A stretch of DNA of 64,000 nt, from the NCBI GenBank assembly GCA_019416065.1, contig DXYB01000007.1:1-64000 (forward strand), given 5' to 3'. The notes under the pieces were generated by a model. The model made no database searches, had not been told where the DNA came from, and saw only the letters and a program-made list of their open reading frames with translations. This document shows, piece by piece, positions 43,855-53,411 of the stretch. Source of the stretch: Acidaminococcus sp. (GTDB taxonomy: Bacteria; Bacillota; Negativicutes; Acidaminococcales; Acidaminococcaceae). How positions within the stretch are numbered: the first letter of the stretch is position 1; each line of letters opens with the position of its first letter. The position numbers and the translations under genes are program-made.

Positions 43855-44496
43855 TTAAAATACCACTTCACAGAAATTAATGGTTTTGCCCCGACCACTG
43901 AATTTTTCCTCATATTCCGTCTGGGCCTCGTTCAAAATATCCGTGTGATGAAGATCCGTGGTGAGGGTCAGAATAGGGAGACCAAAGGCCTTAAACTCTT
44001 CTACGGAAAAAGCAAATAAAGCATCATTATCGGTTTTAAACCGGAGATGTCCGCCCGGTTTCAGAATCTCTTTGTATTCTTCCAAAAAGGGCCGGGACGT
44101 GAGCCGCCGCTTGGCATGGCGTTTTTTAGGCCAAGGATCACTGAAATTCAGGTAGATACGATCCACTTCTCCGGGAGCAAACCAGTCCAGCAAGTGAGCT
44201 GCATCGGCGTGTAGAATCCGTGCATTGGGGAGCGCTTCCTCCCTGATTTTTTTTGCTCCATAATAGCAAACATCCCGTTGGGTTTCCAGGCCCAAAAATC
44301 CCAGTTCCGGATGCAGCTGCCCCATCCGTGCCAAAAACTGGCCTTTGCCGCAACCGATTTCCAGTTGCACCGGGCGATGCCCCAATACGGTATCGGCCCA
44401 GCAGCCTTTATAAGCTGCCAGGTCGTCTTCCAAAAGCTCTTTCCCAGTATAGTCTTCCAGCGCCTGGGCAATCCAGGGCTTTTTTCGTAACCGCAT
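43855..44496 (-). CDS. trmB: tRNA (guanine-N7)-methyltransferase
   Basis: A 213-aa SAM-dependent enzyme methylating G46 of tRNA. LEIGCGKGQFL is motif I; LNFSDPWPKKRHAKRRLT contains the catalytic Asp-Pro-Trp; the C-terminal TEYEEKFSGRGKTIN is family-typical. AGGAG precedes the ATG. It lies 12 nt upstream of ftsW. Confidence 0.94.
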   Translation of the reverse strand: MRLRKKPWIAQALEDYTGKELLEDDLAAYKGCWADTVLGHRPVQLEIGCGKGQFLARMGQLHPELGFLGLETQRDVCYYGAKKIREEALPNARILHADAAHLLDWFAPGEVDRIYLNFSDPWPKKRHAKRRLTSRPFLEEYKEILKPGGHLRFKTDNDALFAFSVEEFKAFGLPILTLTTDLHHTDILNEAQTEYEEKFSGRGKTINFCEVVF

Positions 44497-44516
44497 GTTG
44501 TTCTCCTAAAAGGCCC

Positions 44517-46403
44517 TTATTTATCTTGGTTGGGGCCCAGTTCAAATTTTTTCAGATACCGATACAAGGTTACCCGGCTCACGTCCAGCATCAATGCTAA
44601 TTTACTGATATTGCCGCCTGCTTGTTTCCAGGCTGCCACAAAGGCATCTTTATCATGCTTCCAGGATTTTTCAATCCGGCGTTCCCCGGGCAATTTAATG
44701 TGAGTGGCTTCAATCACACTGCCCGCCGTATGGAAGAACGCCTGCTCAATCACGCCCTGGAGCTGCTTAATATTCCCGGGCCACTGGCAGGAATTGAGTA
44801 GCTGCAGGGCTTCCTTAGACAGGGTTTTGCCAGGCATATTATGCCGAGCCGCCATTTCTGTGAGAATATGGTTGGCGATGATTTCCACATCTTCTTCCCG
44901 TTCCCTAAGGGGTGGTACCCGGATCACCGTACCGATCACCAATTCATACAGGCTGCGGGAGAATAACCCCTTATCCGTTAGCCGTTTCAAATTGGAATCG
45001 CAGGCCGCAATAATCCGCACATTAAATTTGCGACGGGTTCCGGTTTCCCGGTTCAGCACCCCGTTGCGCAAGGCATCGGCCAGTACGTCTTCCAGACGGG
45101 TGGGGAATTTTTCAATTTCATCCAAAAACAGCGTGCCTCCGTTGGCCAGCTCCAGGTTGCCAGCCGTGATATGCCCGGCCCCATCATCTGTGCCAAAAAA
45201 TTCCGCTTCCAGTTCTGCTTCCGGCCCTTCGTGTCCCCGCACCGTAATCAGCGGAGCCGCTGCCCGGGGGCTGGCCTGATGAATTCCGTGAGCCAGGCGC
45301 TGTTTACCAGTACCCGGTTCCCCCTGCAAGAGCAGGTTGTTGTCGCCCCGGGCCACCCTGGCGGCTTTATGCTGCAAGGCCAAAAATTCGCTGGAGTTAC
45401 CCACCATGCTGTACAGGCTGTAGCGGGAGCTATACCCTGTAGCATGGGCAATGGTGGTTTTCAAATCTTCAATAGACATGGTGACAATGAGAGCGCTGTC
45501 AATCCGGCCGCCGATTTTTACCGGCAGTACGCTAGTCACGTCTTCATAGGTCCGATCCTGGGTAATCCAGGTAATTTCCTTCCGCAGGGTCGGTTTGCCG
45601 TTAAATGCCTTTTGGATGGGAATATGGGCATAGTTCAAGAAGATATCTTCCAGGCGTTTTTTCCCGTCCATCCGTTTTTTCCCGTTGTTGTTGCAATAGT
45701 TCAAAGACCCGTCCCGGTTCACCCAGAAAACAGATGCAGGAATATCCTCGGCCAGAAGGCTGCAGGCCTTCCAGTATTCTTCCATGGTAAGGAACTGTTC
45801 CACAGAATATTTCATGGTCATCAACAGACTCAAGAGAATGTCATAGGGGAGTTCATTTTGGTCCAGGCTGAAAATAGACAGGATATAGCGGGTTTGGCCG
45901 CCCACATCAATAGGAGCGGAGCAGGCGTCTCCGGAATGGCTTTCCCGGATCCACATTTCCGGTCCGAACATCAAAAAGGGTACATCGTGGGATCTGGCCA
46001 CACAAATGCTGGAGGTGCCCACGTCTTCTTCCAAAACCCGCATCCCCTGAATATCCTCAATACTGCGTTGGAAAAAGGGCAGGGCATAATTTTTCAGCAC
46101 GTATCCTTCACTGTCCACCAGCAACATGCTGAGATTGTGGGTATTGAAATATTGCTTGTTCTGTTCAAACAGGCCATCCACATAGGTCACTACGTCCTCA
46201 TGGTTTTCCAGTTTACGGGCCAGTTCACTTTTGGTGAGCCGAGGGCCATTCGCGGGCATTGTTTCATGCTCCAGTTTTCTGGCTTCACAGCGGCGCCAGG
46301 ATTCCGCTACCCAGGGATGAACATTGGGGTCCACAATGCCCTCGTCAATAAATTTATTGTAATAACTAATGAGTTTTTCCTTGTTCCGCCGTTCTCTAAT
46401 CAT
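44517..46403 (-). CDS. AAA+ transcription activator of the sigma-54 type, GAFTGA motif absent
   Basis: A 628-aa AcoR-like regulator: N-terminal GAF-like sensor (about residues 60-220), a PAS-like region, an AAA+ domain with GEPGTGKQRL (Walker A) and TLFLDEIEKFP (Walker B), RVPPLREREEDV, and a Fis-type helix-turn-helix (GGNISKLALMLDVSRVTLYRYL). Where GAFTGA should be it reads DDGAGHITAGN, so contact with sigma-54 is probably lost. It may regulate sigma-70 promoters, as TyrR does. Target genes unknown. Confidence 0.83.
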   Translation of the reverse strand: MIRERRNKEKLISYYNKFIDEGIVDPNVHPWVAESWRRCEARKLEHETMPANGPRLTKSELARKLENHEDVVTYVDGLFEQNKQYFNTHNLSMLLVDSEGYVLKNYALPFFQRSIEDIQGMRVLEEDVGTSSICVARSHDVPFLMFGPEMWIRESHSGDACSAPIDVGGQTRYILSIFSLDQNELPYDILLSLLMTMKYSVEQFLTMEEYWKACSLLAEDIPASVFWVNRDGSLNYCNNNGKKRMDGKKRLEDIFLNYAHIPIQKAFNGKPTLRKEITWITQDRTYEDVTSVLPVKIGGRIDSALIVTMSIEDLKTTIAHATGYSSRYSLYSMVGNSSEFLALQHKAARVARGDNNLLLQGEPGTGKQRLAHGIHQASPRAAAPLITVRGHEGPEAELEAEFFGTDDGAGHITAGNLELANGGTLFLDEIEKFPTRLEDVLADALRNGVLNRETGTRRKFNVRIIAACDSNLKRLTDKGLFSRSLYELVIGTVIRVPPLREREEDVEIIANHILTEMAARHNMPGKTLSKEALQLLNSCQWPGNIKQLQGVIEQAFFHTAGSVIEATHIKLPGERRIEKSWKHDKDAFVAAWKQAGGNISKLALMLDVSRVTLYRYLKKFELGPNQDK

Positions 46404-46446
46404 CCTTGTTCTCCCTTCCGCCGGGTCTTATGTACCCTATTCCTCA

Positions 46447-47145
46447 TCATTTTTTATTTTTTCCGTGCTCAGGCACCAGGATGCGTTTGGCGCCAAAGTA
46501 ACGGGTCTTCCAATATTCTTCCTGCAGGCTGCACAGCTGTACCCCCCGGGAGGTAGTGGCATTCCAGAACATGCCATTGCCTGCATAAATGCCCACGTGA
46601 GACGCCCCGGATTCATAGGTGCTGAAAAAAACCAGATCACCGGGTTTTAGTTGCCGCTGTGTCACAAAAAGGCCCTGGTTATACTGCAGGTCCGCAGACC
46701 TGGGGAGACTTGCCTTGTGTTTTTTAAAGACGTACTGCACATAGCCGGAACAGTCAAAGCCGTGGGCGGTGGTCCCTCCAAATTGGTAGGGCACGCCTTT
46801 GTAGCGGGAAGCCGTTTTCACCACGTCCGTCCCTTTCACGCCATGAATGCCTTCTTTTTCAAAGGCCAGTTCCATGATCCGGCGGTAGGTGGATTCATCC
46901 ACCATTCCTGTAGCCCTAAGGTGATTCTGCTTTTGAAAATCCCGGACTTGGTCGGCCAGGGCTTTAGTGTATTTCCCGCTGGTCGGGGTTTTTACCCCCA
47001 GGGCATTCAATTTCAGCTGTACGGTTTTTACTTTCCAGCCCTTGCTGCCCACTTTTAACAGTGCTGCTTTTTTCGCAGCTAGTGCCGGCACTGGCAAGAG
47101 CTGCAAAACAAGCAGCAGGATTGCTGCCACTTTTCGAAGGTCCAT
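46447..47145 (-). CDS. NlpC/P60 endopeptidase with peptidoglycan-binding domain
   Basis: A 232-aa exported wall hydrolase. Signal peptide (VAAILLLVLQLLPVPALAAK), a PG_binding_1 domain (about residues 30-95: VKTVQLKLNALGVKTP; VRDFQKQNHLRATGMVDEST), then NlpC/P60 with the catalytic Cys in GFDCSGYVQYVF, His in ASHVGIYAGNGMFW and a third polar residue near NATTSRG. It would cut stem-peptide bonds. The ATG at 47145 fits AGAGGTG better than the GTG three codons earlier. Confidence 0.9.
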   Translation of the reverse strand: MDLRKVAAILLLVLQLLPVPALAAKKAALLKVGSKGWKVKTVQLKLNALGVKTPTSGKYTKALADQVRDFQKQNHLRATGMVDESTYRRIMELAFEKEGIHGVKGTDVVKTASRYKGVPYQFGGTTAHGFDCSGYVQYVFKKHKASLPRSADLQYNQGLFVTQRQLKPGDLVFFSTYESGASHVGIYAGNGMFWNATTSRGVQLCSLQEEYWKTRYFGAKRILVPEHGKNKK

Positions 47146-47180
47146 ACGATGCACCTCTTTTCCCGTTTATGCGGTCATTT

Positions 47181-48089
47181 CTAATACTCCATATTGGTGT
47201 ACACTTCCCAATCCGTCAGCTGGGAAAGCGCCGGGATGACCGCTTTCAATTCCTGGAGCAACCGGGGTTTGTCTTCCGGCAAGGTGCCCCGGAGATTGAT
47301 GTAGTTGGAAATATGGTTGCTGCGAAAAATCGTATGCCGCTCGGGAGGTATCTCCGTGTGCTCCAGGAACGTATAGGTTTCCTGAGCCAGTTCTGCCGGA
47401 CTCAGCAGCGTAAACTCTCCCGCTTCATACTGCTGCAGCATCTCTGTTCCCTTGTAGAGCCGCAAGGTGAGGATGCTGAGCATATGTGGCGCTATGGCGG
47501 ACACTGCCCGTCCTGAAAGGACAGCATGTTGTTCGCTGCCTGCTTGTCCCCCCAGACCCGCAATCACCATCACCGACAGCTTCATACCAGCTGCAATTGC
47601 TTTCTGCCCGGCCGTAATGGACTCTTCCGCAGTAACCCCTTTCTTGATTTTCTGCAGAAGTGCCGTATCCCCGGTTTCCAGTCCTAAATATAAAAGCTTT
47701 AATCCTGCCTCCCGGAGTGCTGCAAGGTCCTCCGGGCTTTTGCGCAGAATATCCAGGGCGCTGGCATAACTGGTCACCCGTTGGAGCTTAGGAAATGTCT
47801 GGTACAGCGTATGTAAAATCGATAGCAGCTTTTCCGTAGATAGAACCAGGGCATCCCCGTCCGCCAGGAAAATCCGCCGCACCTGATCCCGGTAGTACTG
47901 AGCAGCCATGCCGATTTGCCGAGAGATCTCTGCCTCGCCGCAGACTGTAAAGGGCACATCCTTATACATGGCGCAAAACGTGCACTGGTTATGGGCGCAG
48001 CCCCTGGTCACCCGCAGGATAAAGCTATTAGCTTCGCTGGGCGGTCGGAATACCGGCGTGTCGTAATCATCAAAGTACAACCCAAACAT
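47181..48089 (-). CDS. radical SAM protein of unknown function
   Basis: A 302-aa radical SAM enzyme. Its cluster motif is RVTRGCAHNQCTFCAMYKD, a CX4CX2C spacing rather than CX3CX2C, known from a B12-independent radical SAM group of anaerobes. YLGLETGD and VIAGLGGQAGSEQH are typical later strands. GGAGG lies 9 nt before the ATG at 48089. Alone between nlpC and the divergent rnf operon. No substrate can be proposed. Confidence 0.8.
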   Translation of the reverse strand: MFGLYFDDYDTPVFRPPSEANSFILRVTRGCAHNQCTFCAMYKDVPFTVCGEAEISRQIGMAAQYYRDQVRRIFLADGDALVLSTEKLLSILHTLYQTFPKLQRVTSYASALDILRKSPEDLAALREAGLKLLYLGLETGDTALLQKIKKGVTAEESITAGQKAIAAGMKLSVMVIAGLGGQAGSEQHAVLSGRAVSAIAPHMLSILTLRLYKGTEMLQQYEAGEFTLLSPAELAQETYTFLEHTEIPPERHTIFRSNHISNYINLRGTLPEDKPRLLQELKAVIPALSQLTDWEVYTNMEY

Positions 48090-48269
48090 ATAAAACGTCC
48101 TCCACTGGTAGTAAGTTTCTTCCAATATATAAACAGCATTTTCTTAACATTCTCTCAATTTTTTTGCTGTACAGATTTTTCTTGTCCATGTCCATTATTA
48201 TAAACTATTTTACAATATTGTGCATTAGCTTTTGTAAACTTTTTGGAAAGAAACTTACCGCCGGCCCCC

Positions 48270-48298
48270 TTGTATTTTGTGATTTAACAATATATAAT
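48270..48298 (+). promoter_or_regulatory. promoter of the rnf operon
   Basis: TTGTAT (48270-48275), 17 bp, TATAAT (48293-48298), 44 nt before the rnfC start. The 250-bp gap upstream shows no other gene. Confidence 0.65.
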
Positions 48299-48341
48299 TT
48301 TTAGGTGAAGTTGACATAAAGAAAGGTTAGAGGTGAACTGA

Positions 48342-49709
48342 ATGTCTGCACAAGAAGCAAGTTTTTTGGGTGGTGTGGCAGTACCGCCCAGTAAGTCCTT
48401 GACTGAAAAGTTGCCCATCGAAAGATGCCCGGCACCGGACACCGTGTACATTCCCCTCTCCCAGCATATCGGGGCCCCGGCCAAGCCAGTGGTCAAACCG
48501 GGAGACGAGGTAACGTTGGGACAGGTAATCGGCGAGGCAGGCGGCTTTGTCAGCACCAACATTCATGCCAGCGTCAGCGGCAAAGTGCTGCGCATCGAAA
48601 ACCGCTATATGCCCCAGGGCATGCTGGCCCAATGCGTAGTCATTAAAAATGACGGGAAAGATACGTTGTGCGAGGATATCAAACCTCGGGATGAAAAGGA
48701 CATCACGCCCGATCTGATCCGTCAGGTACTTCGTGACAAAGGGCTGGCCGGTCTGGGGGGCGCTACCTTCCCCACCGCGGTAAAATATGCGCCGGTAAAA
48801 GAAGGGCATCGTCCCATTGATACGATTTTGCTCAACGGAATTGAGTGTGAACCCTTTGTTACAGCGGACCACAGAACCCTGTTGGAATACTCCGATGAAA
48901 TCCTGCAAGGCTTAAAGTACTTCATGCTGGCTTCCGGAGCTAAGCAGGGCATTATCGGGATCGAGGACAATAAGCCCGATGCCATCGCCCTGATGCAGGA
49001 AAAAGTAAAGGACGAACCCAATATCACGGTTTGCGTCTGTGCGGAAAAATATCCGCAAGGGTCTGAAAAACACCTGATTTATGCAGCAACCGGACGGACG
49101 GTGCCCGATCGTGGCCTGCCTGCCGACGTGGGTGTCATTGTGGACAACGTCAGCACGGCGGTAGCAGCTTGCCGCGCCATCAAGAACAATATCCCGCTGT
49201 ATGAACGCGTCACCACCTTTAGCGGCGACGGCATTAAAAAACCTGGGAACTATATTGTCCGTCTGGGCACCCTGTACAAGGATGTGGTGGATTCCGTGTG
49301 CGGCGGCCTGGAAGGCGACCCCGGCAAAATCATCTCTGGTGGTATGATGATGGGATTTGCCAGCAACTCGCTGGATTACCCGGTCTGCAAATGGTCCGGT
49401 GGTATTTTGATTTTTAACACGCAGTCTCCCTTCGCGGTGTATCATCCGGAAGAGCATTGTGTACACTGCGCCCGTTGCGTAGATGCCTGCCCCATGCGGC
49501 TGGAACCTACGGAAATCGTGGCGGCGGTCAAGAAACAGGATTGGGAAGGTGCGGAGGAGTTTTATGCTCACGCCTGCATTGAATGCGGATCCTGTGCTTT
49601 TGTCTGCCCGGCACATATTCCCCTGGTGCAGTATATCAAAATGGGAAAACAGTTTATCAGAGGAAAAGGTGACGGTGGTCACAACCCCTTCTATAAGCTG
49701 GACAAATAA
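48342..49709 (+). CDS. rnfC: ion-translocating oxidoreductase subunit RnfC
   Basis: A 455-aa peripheral subunit taking electrons to or from NAD(H). It has an N-terminal barrel-sandwich domain (SVSGKVLRIENRYMPQG), a flavin/NADH-binding region (GGATFPTAVKYAP; LNGIECEPFVTADHR) and two [4Fe-4S] sites (CVHCARCVDACPMRL; CIECGSCAFVCPAHI). First gene of rnfCDGEAB, the clostridial order. Rnf couples ferredoxin oxidation to Na+ or H+ export. Confidence 0.95.
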   Translation: MSAQEASFLGGVAVPPSKSLTEKLPIERCPAPDTVYIPLSQHIGAPAKPVVKPGDEVTLGQVIGEAGGFVSTNIHASVSGKVLRIENRYMPQGMLAQCVVIKNDGKDTLCEDIKPRDEKDITPDLIRQVLRDKGLAGLGGATFPTAVKYAPVKEGHRPIDTILLNGIECEPFVTADHRTLLEYSDEILQGLKYFMLASGAKQGIIGIEDNKPDAIALMQEKVKDEPNITVCVCAEKYPQGSEKHLIYAATGRTVPDRGLPADVGVIVDNVSTAVAACRAIKNNIPLYERVTTFSGDGIKKPGNYIVRLGTLYKDVVDSVCGGLEGDPGKIISGGMMMGFASNSLDYPVCKWSGGILIFNTQSPFAVYHPEEHCVHCARCVDACPMRLEPTEIVAAVKKQDWEGAEEFYAHACIECGSCAFVCPAHIPLVQYIKMGKQFIRGKGDGGHNPFYKLDK

Positions 49710-49735
49710 TTACGCGAAAGGACTGGATGTAAATT

Positions 49736-50746
49736 ATGGAAAATGTGAAAGAACCGAAGCCACTGGTTCTCGTTTCCTCTTCTCCCCACATGCACTGCGG
49801 GCTAACCATTCAAAAAAGCATGAGGGAAGTGATGCTGGCCCTGGTACCGGCTATACTGGCTTCGCTTTATTATTTCCGTTTGCAAGCAGCCATTGTTATT
49901 TTGAGCTGCGTGATTTCCGCTATTGTATTTGAAAAACTTGCTGATAAAATCATGGGAAAAGCAGATACCACCAGTGACGGCTCCGCTGCCCTCACCGGTC
50001 TTTTGCTGGCGCTGTGCCTGCCTGCCAGCCTGCCTCCCTATATGGCAGTTCTGGGCGGGATGTTTGCAATTGTTATCGGCAAAGCCGTATTTGGCGGCCT
50101 AGGCTGCAACATTTTTAACCCGGCCCATATCGGCCGTGCTATTTTACTGGCGTCTTTCCCCCAGCAGATGACCACCTGGGTCGTACCTGCTACCCTGGCT
50201 GCCGCGACAGATGCCGCTACCAGCGCCACCCCGCTGATGATTATGCGGTCTGCGGAATCTGCTTGGGCAAATGGTGCCGCCCTGACTACAGCGCTGCCTT
50301 CCTTGGGCGATCTCTTCCTGGGCAATATCGGCGGGTCCTTAGGCGAAACCTGTGTACCTGCCCTGGTTTTAGGCGGCTTGTATCTGATTTATAAAAAGCT
50401 CATTGATTGGCGCATTCCTGTATTTTATCTGGTGACCGTTTTTGTGATTACCGGGGTCTATGGCTTGGCAAACGGTTATCCCAGTATTTTCCCGGTGTAT
50501 CACCTGTGTGCAGGTGGCCTCATGATCGGCGCGTTCTTTATGGCAACGGACTGGGTTACCAGTCCCATCACCCATAAGGGCAAAATTATTTACGCCATCG
50601 GCCTGGGCCTTTTAACCTCTTTGATCCGTCTGCGGGGCAGCTATGCGGAAGGCGTGTGCTACTCCATCCTGATGATGAACATGGTCACTCCTATGATTGA
50701 TCGTTTCGTACGGAATGTTTCCTTCGGGGGAGGGCAAAAGAAATGA
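49736..50746 (+). CDS. rnfD: ion-translocating oxidoreductase subunit RnfD
   Basis: A 336-aa, ten-TM subunit with covalent FMN. The attachment motif is TSATPLM, Thr165. NPAHIGRAILLASFP and AGGLMIGAFFMATDWVTSPI are conserved. It overlaps rnfG by 4 nt. ApbE, encoded downstream, is the likely flavin transferase. Confidence 0.95.
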   Translation: MENVKEPKPLVLVSSSPHMHCGLTIQKSMREVMLALVPAILASLYYFRLQAAIVILSCVISAIVFEKLADKIMGKADTTSDGSAALTGLLLALCLPASLPPYMAVLGGMFAIVIGKAVFGGLGCNIFNPAHIGRAILLASFPQQMTTWVVPATLAAATDAATSATPLMIMRSAESAWANGAALTTALPSLGDLFLGNIGGSLGETCVPALVLGGLYLIYKKLIDWRIPVFYLVTVFVITGVYGLANGYPSIFPVYHLCAGGLMIGAFFMATDWVTSPITHKGKIIYAIGLGLLTSLIRLRGSYAEGVCYSILMMNMVTPMIDRFVRNVSFGGGQKK

Positions 50747-51309
50747 ACAACCTGTTTATTAAATATACGGGCATCCTAGCCATCATCTGCGGTGTCAGCG
50801 TAGGGCTGGTGGCTGCTGCCCATGAAGGCACAAAGGACGCTATTGCGGCTAAACACGAAGCAGATGTGAAGGCCTCTTACAAAACCGTACTGCCTGACCT
50901 GGGAGAGTTAAAACAATTAAAGTCCCCAGGGGGACTCATCACAGATATCCAAGAATCCACCAAGGACGGCAAGCCCAATGGCTACATTTACACCGTGGAT
51001 CCCAGCGGGTACGGCGGAAAAGTCACTCTGATGGTGGGCATTTCTAAAGATGGAAATAAGCTCACGGGCATCAAAGTAATGCAGCACAGCGAAACGCCTG
51101 GTCTGGGGGCCAAGAGCACCGACCCTGCCTGGCAGGAACAGTTCAAGGGCAAATCTTTGAAAGAAGCGCTGGTGGTCACCAAGGACGCGGTCAAAAAGCC
51201 TGAGGAAATCAAGGCCATTACCGCCGCCACCATTACCTCCAGAGCCGTCGTCACCGGGGTCAATGCAGCCCGGGAAGACTACATGAAGAATTATGCCGGA
51301 AAGGACTGA
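50743..51309 (+). CDS. rnfG: ion-translocating oxidoreductase subunit RnfG
   Basis: A 188-aa subunit with one N-terminal membrane helix (YTGILAIICGVSVGLVAAAH) and an FMN-binding domain outside the membrane. The flavinylation site is TAATIT, probably Thr163; HSETPGLGAKSTDPAWQEQF is the family motif. Overlaps rnfD and rnfE by a few bases. Confidence 0.94.
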   Translation: MNNLFIKYTGILAIICGVSVGLVAAAHEGTKDAIAAKHEADVKASYKTVLPDLGELKQLKSPGGLITDIQESTKDGKPNGYIYTVDPSGYGGKVTLMVGISKDGNKLTGIKVMQHSETPGLGAKSTDPAWQEQFKGKSLKEALVVTKDAVKKPEEIKAITAATITSRAVVTGVNAAREDYMKNYAGKD

Positions 51310-51911
51310 TGGATATGCTGCATGACTTAACCAAAGGGATTTTAAAGGACAACCCGCTGTTTGTACAGCTATTGGGTGTATGTCCCTCCCTGGCTACCAG
51401 TACGTCCCTGACCAATGCCATCGGCATGGGATGTGCCTTTACATTTGTATTGTTCTTTACCAATATGATTATCGCCGCCATCCGGAAACTGATCCCCGAT
51501 CAGATCCACATTCCCTGCTACATCGTGGTTATCGCTTCTGTGGTGACCGTGTTGGAAATGCTGATGAATGCGTTTCTGCCTGCCCTGTATGCAGCCCTGG
51601 GTGTATTCGTTCCCCTGATTGTCGTAAACTGCATCGTGCTGGGCCGTGCAGAAGCCTTCGCGGCGGATCATGGCGTTGTGGCTTCCGGTCTGGATGCCAT
51701 TGGTATGGGTATCGGCTTTACCTTTGCCCTGACCTGCATCGCTTTCTTCCGGGAACTGATTGGTTCTGGCAAACTGTTTGACATTGCGGTCCTGCCCGCT
51801 TCCTATCAGCCGGTTTTGATCTTTATCCTGCCGGCAGGGGCATTTTTGACCATGGGCTTTGTGTTTGCCACCGTTAATTACTTCAAAGAAAGAGGTGCTC
51901 ACAATGCATAG
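51309..51911 (+). CDS. rnfE: ion-translocating oxidoreductase subunit RnfE
   Basis: A 200-aa, six-TM subunit homologous to NqrD. It begins with DLTKGILKDNPLFVQLLGVCPSLATSTS and contains NCIVLGRAEAFA. The stop of rnfG overlaps its ATG. RnfE and RnfA together hold an iron-sulfur centre in the membrane. Confidence 0.95.
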   Translation: MDMLHDLTKGILKDNPLFVQLLGVCPSLATSTSLTNAIGMGCAFTFVLFFTNMIIAAIRKLIPDQIHIPCYIVVIASVVTVLEMLMNAFLPALYAALGVFVPLIVVNCIVLGRAEAFAADHGVVASGLDAIGMGIGFTFALTCIAFFRELIGSGKLFDIAVLPASYQPVLIFILPAGAFLTMGFVFATVNYFKERGAHNA

Positions 51912-52479
51912 TACTTTTGGCATTCTCTTTAGTTCTATTTTTGTCAGCAACATTATTTTGTCCCGGTTCTTAGGTATGTGCTCTTTCCTGGGCGTATCCA
52001 AGAACTTTAAGAACTCCCTGGGCATGAGTGCCGCCGTAGGCTTTGTTATGCTGCTGGCGTCCATGCTGTCCTATGCCTGCTACCACCTGCTACTGGTGCC
52101 CTATCAACTAGAATATTTGAAAACGCTGGTCTTTATCCTGGCCATTGCTACCCTCGTACAGCTGGTAGAAATGTTCATGAAAAAGGCAATGCCCGCCCTG
52201 CATAAGGCCATGGGGATATACCTTCCCCTGATTACCACCAACTGCGCCATCCTGGGTATTGCCCTAATCAACGTGGAAAGCGACTACAATTTCCTGGATT
52301 CCTGCGTAAACTCCATCGGGACCTCTTTGGGGTATACCATGGCGATTCTGCTGTTTTCCTGCATCCGGGAAAAACTGGCTGAAGATGCACTGCCCAAATG
52401 CCTGCAGAATCTTCCCATTGCGCTGATTACTGCCAGCTGCATGTCCATTTCCATGATGGGTATGAGCGGCATCCACTGA
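51904..52479 (+). CDS. rnfA: ion-translocating oxidoreductase subunit RnfA
   Basis: A 191-aa, six-TM subunit homologous to NqrE: SIFVSNIILSRFLGMCSFLGVSK and TNCAILGIAL. I chose ATG 51904 (AAAGAGGTG upstream); the frame opens 15 codons earlier in the rnfE coding region. Overlaps rnfE by 8 nt. Confidence 0.95.
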   Translation: MHSTFGILFSSIFVSNIILSRFLGMCSFLGVSKNFKNSLGMSAAVGFVMLLASMLSYACYHLLLVPYQLEYLKTLVFILAIATLVQLVEMFMKKAMPALHKAMGIYLPLITTNCAILGIALINVESDYNFLDSCVNSIGTSLGYTMAILLFSCIREKLAEDALPKCLQNLPIALITASCMSISMMGMSGIH

Positions 52480-52509
52480 TTGAGGAATTGATTGAGGAGT
52501 TGACAAATT

Positions 52510-53394
52510 ATGATTATGACTGCTGCAATTCTGGTCGCAGTTCTGGGCGGTGCCTTTGGTCTCATCTTGGCAACGGCCAGCAAAAAGCTCGCCGTTGAAG
52601 AAGATCCCCGTATCGGAGAAATCACAGCGCTACTACCTGGCGCCAACTGTGGCGGGTGCGGCTATGCCGGATGTGCCAACCTGGCACAAGCCATTGTAGA
52701 AGGCCAGGAAAAAGATGGCTCTAAATGCGTTGTGGCTAACGCAGAAGCGCTGGCTAAAGTCGCTGCCGTTATGGGCGTGGAAGCTAAAGATGACAGCAAA
52801 GCAGAACGTGTTATCCCCCGTCTGCACTGCAGTGGCTGCCCGGCCAACCGGACGCCGCTGGTAAACCGTGTGGGCATCAAGAACTGCTATGTAAAAGCCG
52901 CCACCGCCGGCGGCCCTAACCAGTGCAACTATGGCTGTTTCGGCGATGGTGCCTGCGTGGATGCCTGTAACTTCGGTGCTTTGAAAATTAATGAAGAAAC
53001 CCAGTTGCCGGAATTTGACTATGACAAATGCGTCAGCTGCGGCGCTTGTGCCAAGGCTTGTCCTCAGTTACTGATCGAAATGATCCCGGCTAAGAGCAAA
53101 GTATTGGTCGCCTGCCAGAACCGGGAAAAAGGAAAAGCGGCCATGACTAACTGCAAAGTATCCTGCATCAGCTGTGGTCTTTGCGCCAAGAACTGCCCCA
53201 AACAGGCCATTACCATGGAAGATGGTGTCAATGGCAGCATCCCTGTGATTGACTACAGCAAGTGCGTAGGATGCGGGATTTGCGTACAAAAATGCCCGCG
53301 TAAGTGCATGATCCGGATTGATCCCATCGGCGGAAAGCCTATTGCCCCCACAAAAGCAGAACCGGTTGGCTGTGAAGCAGCCCACAGTGCTTAA
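52510..53394 (+). CDS. rnfB: ion-translocating oxidoreductase subunit RnfB
   Basis: A 294-aa ferredoxin-like subunit that takes electrons from reduced ferredoxin. An N-terminal membrane helix precedes the Fe-S domain GANCGGCGYAGC; then a further cluster and several CxxCxxCxxxC repeats (CVSCGACAKACP, CISCGLCAKNCP, CVGCGICVQKCP). The C-terminus, PIAPTKAEP, is short. GAGGAG precedes the ATG. Last rnf gene. Confidence 0.95.
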   Translation: MIMTAAILVAVLGGAFGLILATASKKLAVEEDPRIGEITALLPGANCGGCGYAGCANLAQAIVEGQEKDGSKCVVANAEALAKVAAVMGVEAKDDSKAERVIPRLHCSGCPANRTPLVNRVGIKNCYVKAATAGGPNQCNYGCFGDGACVDACNFGALKINEETQLPEFDYDKCVSCGACAKACPQLLIEMIPAKSKVLVACQNREKGKAAMTNCKVSCISCGLCAKNCPKQAITMEDGVNGSIPVIDYSKCVGCGICVQKCPRKCMIRIDPIGGKPIAPTKAEPVGCEAAHSA

Positions 53395-53411
53395 AATTTA
53401 TGAGGAGCGTT

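Noticed and set aside
45171..46556. 461-codon frame antisense to the AAA+ activator
   Set aside because: Length comes from codon bias of the true gene on the minus strand; the translation has no recognisable domain.
48912..49682. 256-codon frame antisense to rnfC
   Set aside because: A shadow of a strongly conserved gene on the other strand; no ribosome site and no family resemblance.
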